In this document: positions 5,233 to 5,256 of the stretch, one piece after another
How positions within the stretch are numbered: position 1 is the first letter of the stretch
Layout: each line of letters opens with the position of its first letter
Assembly: GCA_035541895.1 (NCBI GenBank)
Contig: DATKMK010000131.1
Span: 1 to 5,256, forward strand
Direction: 5' to 3'
Origin: DATKMK01 sp035541895
Lineage (GTDB): Bacteria > Desulfobacterota > Binatia > HRBIN30 > JACQVA1
DNA length: 5,256 nt
Position numbers and translations under genes: made by a program
Notes under the pieces: model-generated
Seen by the model: the letters and a program-made list of their open reading frames with translations, nothing else
Told to the model about the DNA's origin: nothing
Databases searched by the model: none

Positions 5233-5256
5233 CTTTCATCCGGACCATTCATCGAA

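Overview
The window looks like a high-GC bacterial chromosome fragment. The secreted proteins have long Pro/Thr ('PTPT') linkers and one has a lipoprotein signal, so a Gram-negative-type envelope is likely. An uncultured Desulfobacterota, Binatota or Acidobacteriota-like lineage would fit, but that is an impression from protein style, not a demonstrated placement.

Layout from left to right. (1) Positions 1-364, minus strand: the first 121 codons of a biotin-independent malonate decarboxylase beta-like gene (MdcD family), cut by the window edge. (2) Positions 365-816: a 452-base divergent intergenic region. It holds two back-to-back perfect hairpins whose loops are complementary (445-486), a relic of a Pro/Thr-rich secreted protein gene (661-759), and a possible 9-codon leader ORF that overlaps the next start codon. 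(3) Positions 817-2352, plus strand: a lipoprotein with a ten-cysteine module and a seven-repeat Vgb/NHL-like beta-propeller. (4) Positions 2402-2926, plus strand: a secreted Pro/Thr-linker protein with an FN3-like segment. Its last ~42 residues are antisense to the next gene, so it appears truncated. (5) Positions 2742-3917, minus strand: an MdcD-MdcE (beta-gamma) fusion that loses family similarity abruptly inside the gamma half. (6) Positions 3952-5124, minus strand: an acyl-CoA dehydrogenase. (7) Positions 5125-5256: its upstream region, with a perfect 11+2+11 inverted repeat next to a candidate promoter.

The acyl-CoA dehydrogenase and the MdcD-MdcE fusion are 34 bases apart on the same strand and form a likely operon, transcribed leftward from about 5200. 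The inferred role is acyl-CoA or malonyl-type metabolism under a dimeric repressor. The plus-strand pair 817 and 2402 forms a separate cassette of exported proteins.

The most notable feature is duplication with breakage. The MdcD-like N-terminus occurs twice in direct orientation, about 3.55 kb apart and roughly 86% identical in protein. The Pro/Thr-rich secreted-protein segment also occurs twice, once as a relic and once as the start of the 2402 gene. Two convergent genes both lose their natural ends within about ten bases of each other (~2797-2807). This points to a recombination scar or an assembly chimera. I see no clear new multi-gene system such as a defence island, CRISPR array or transposon.
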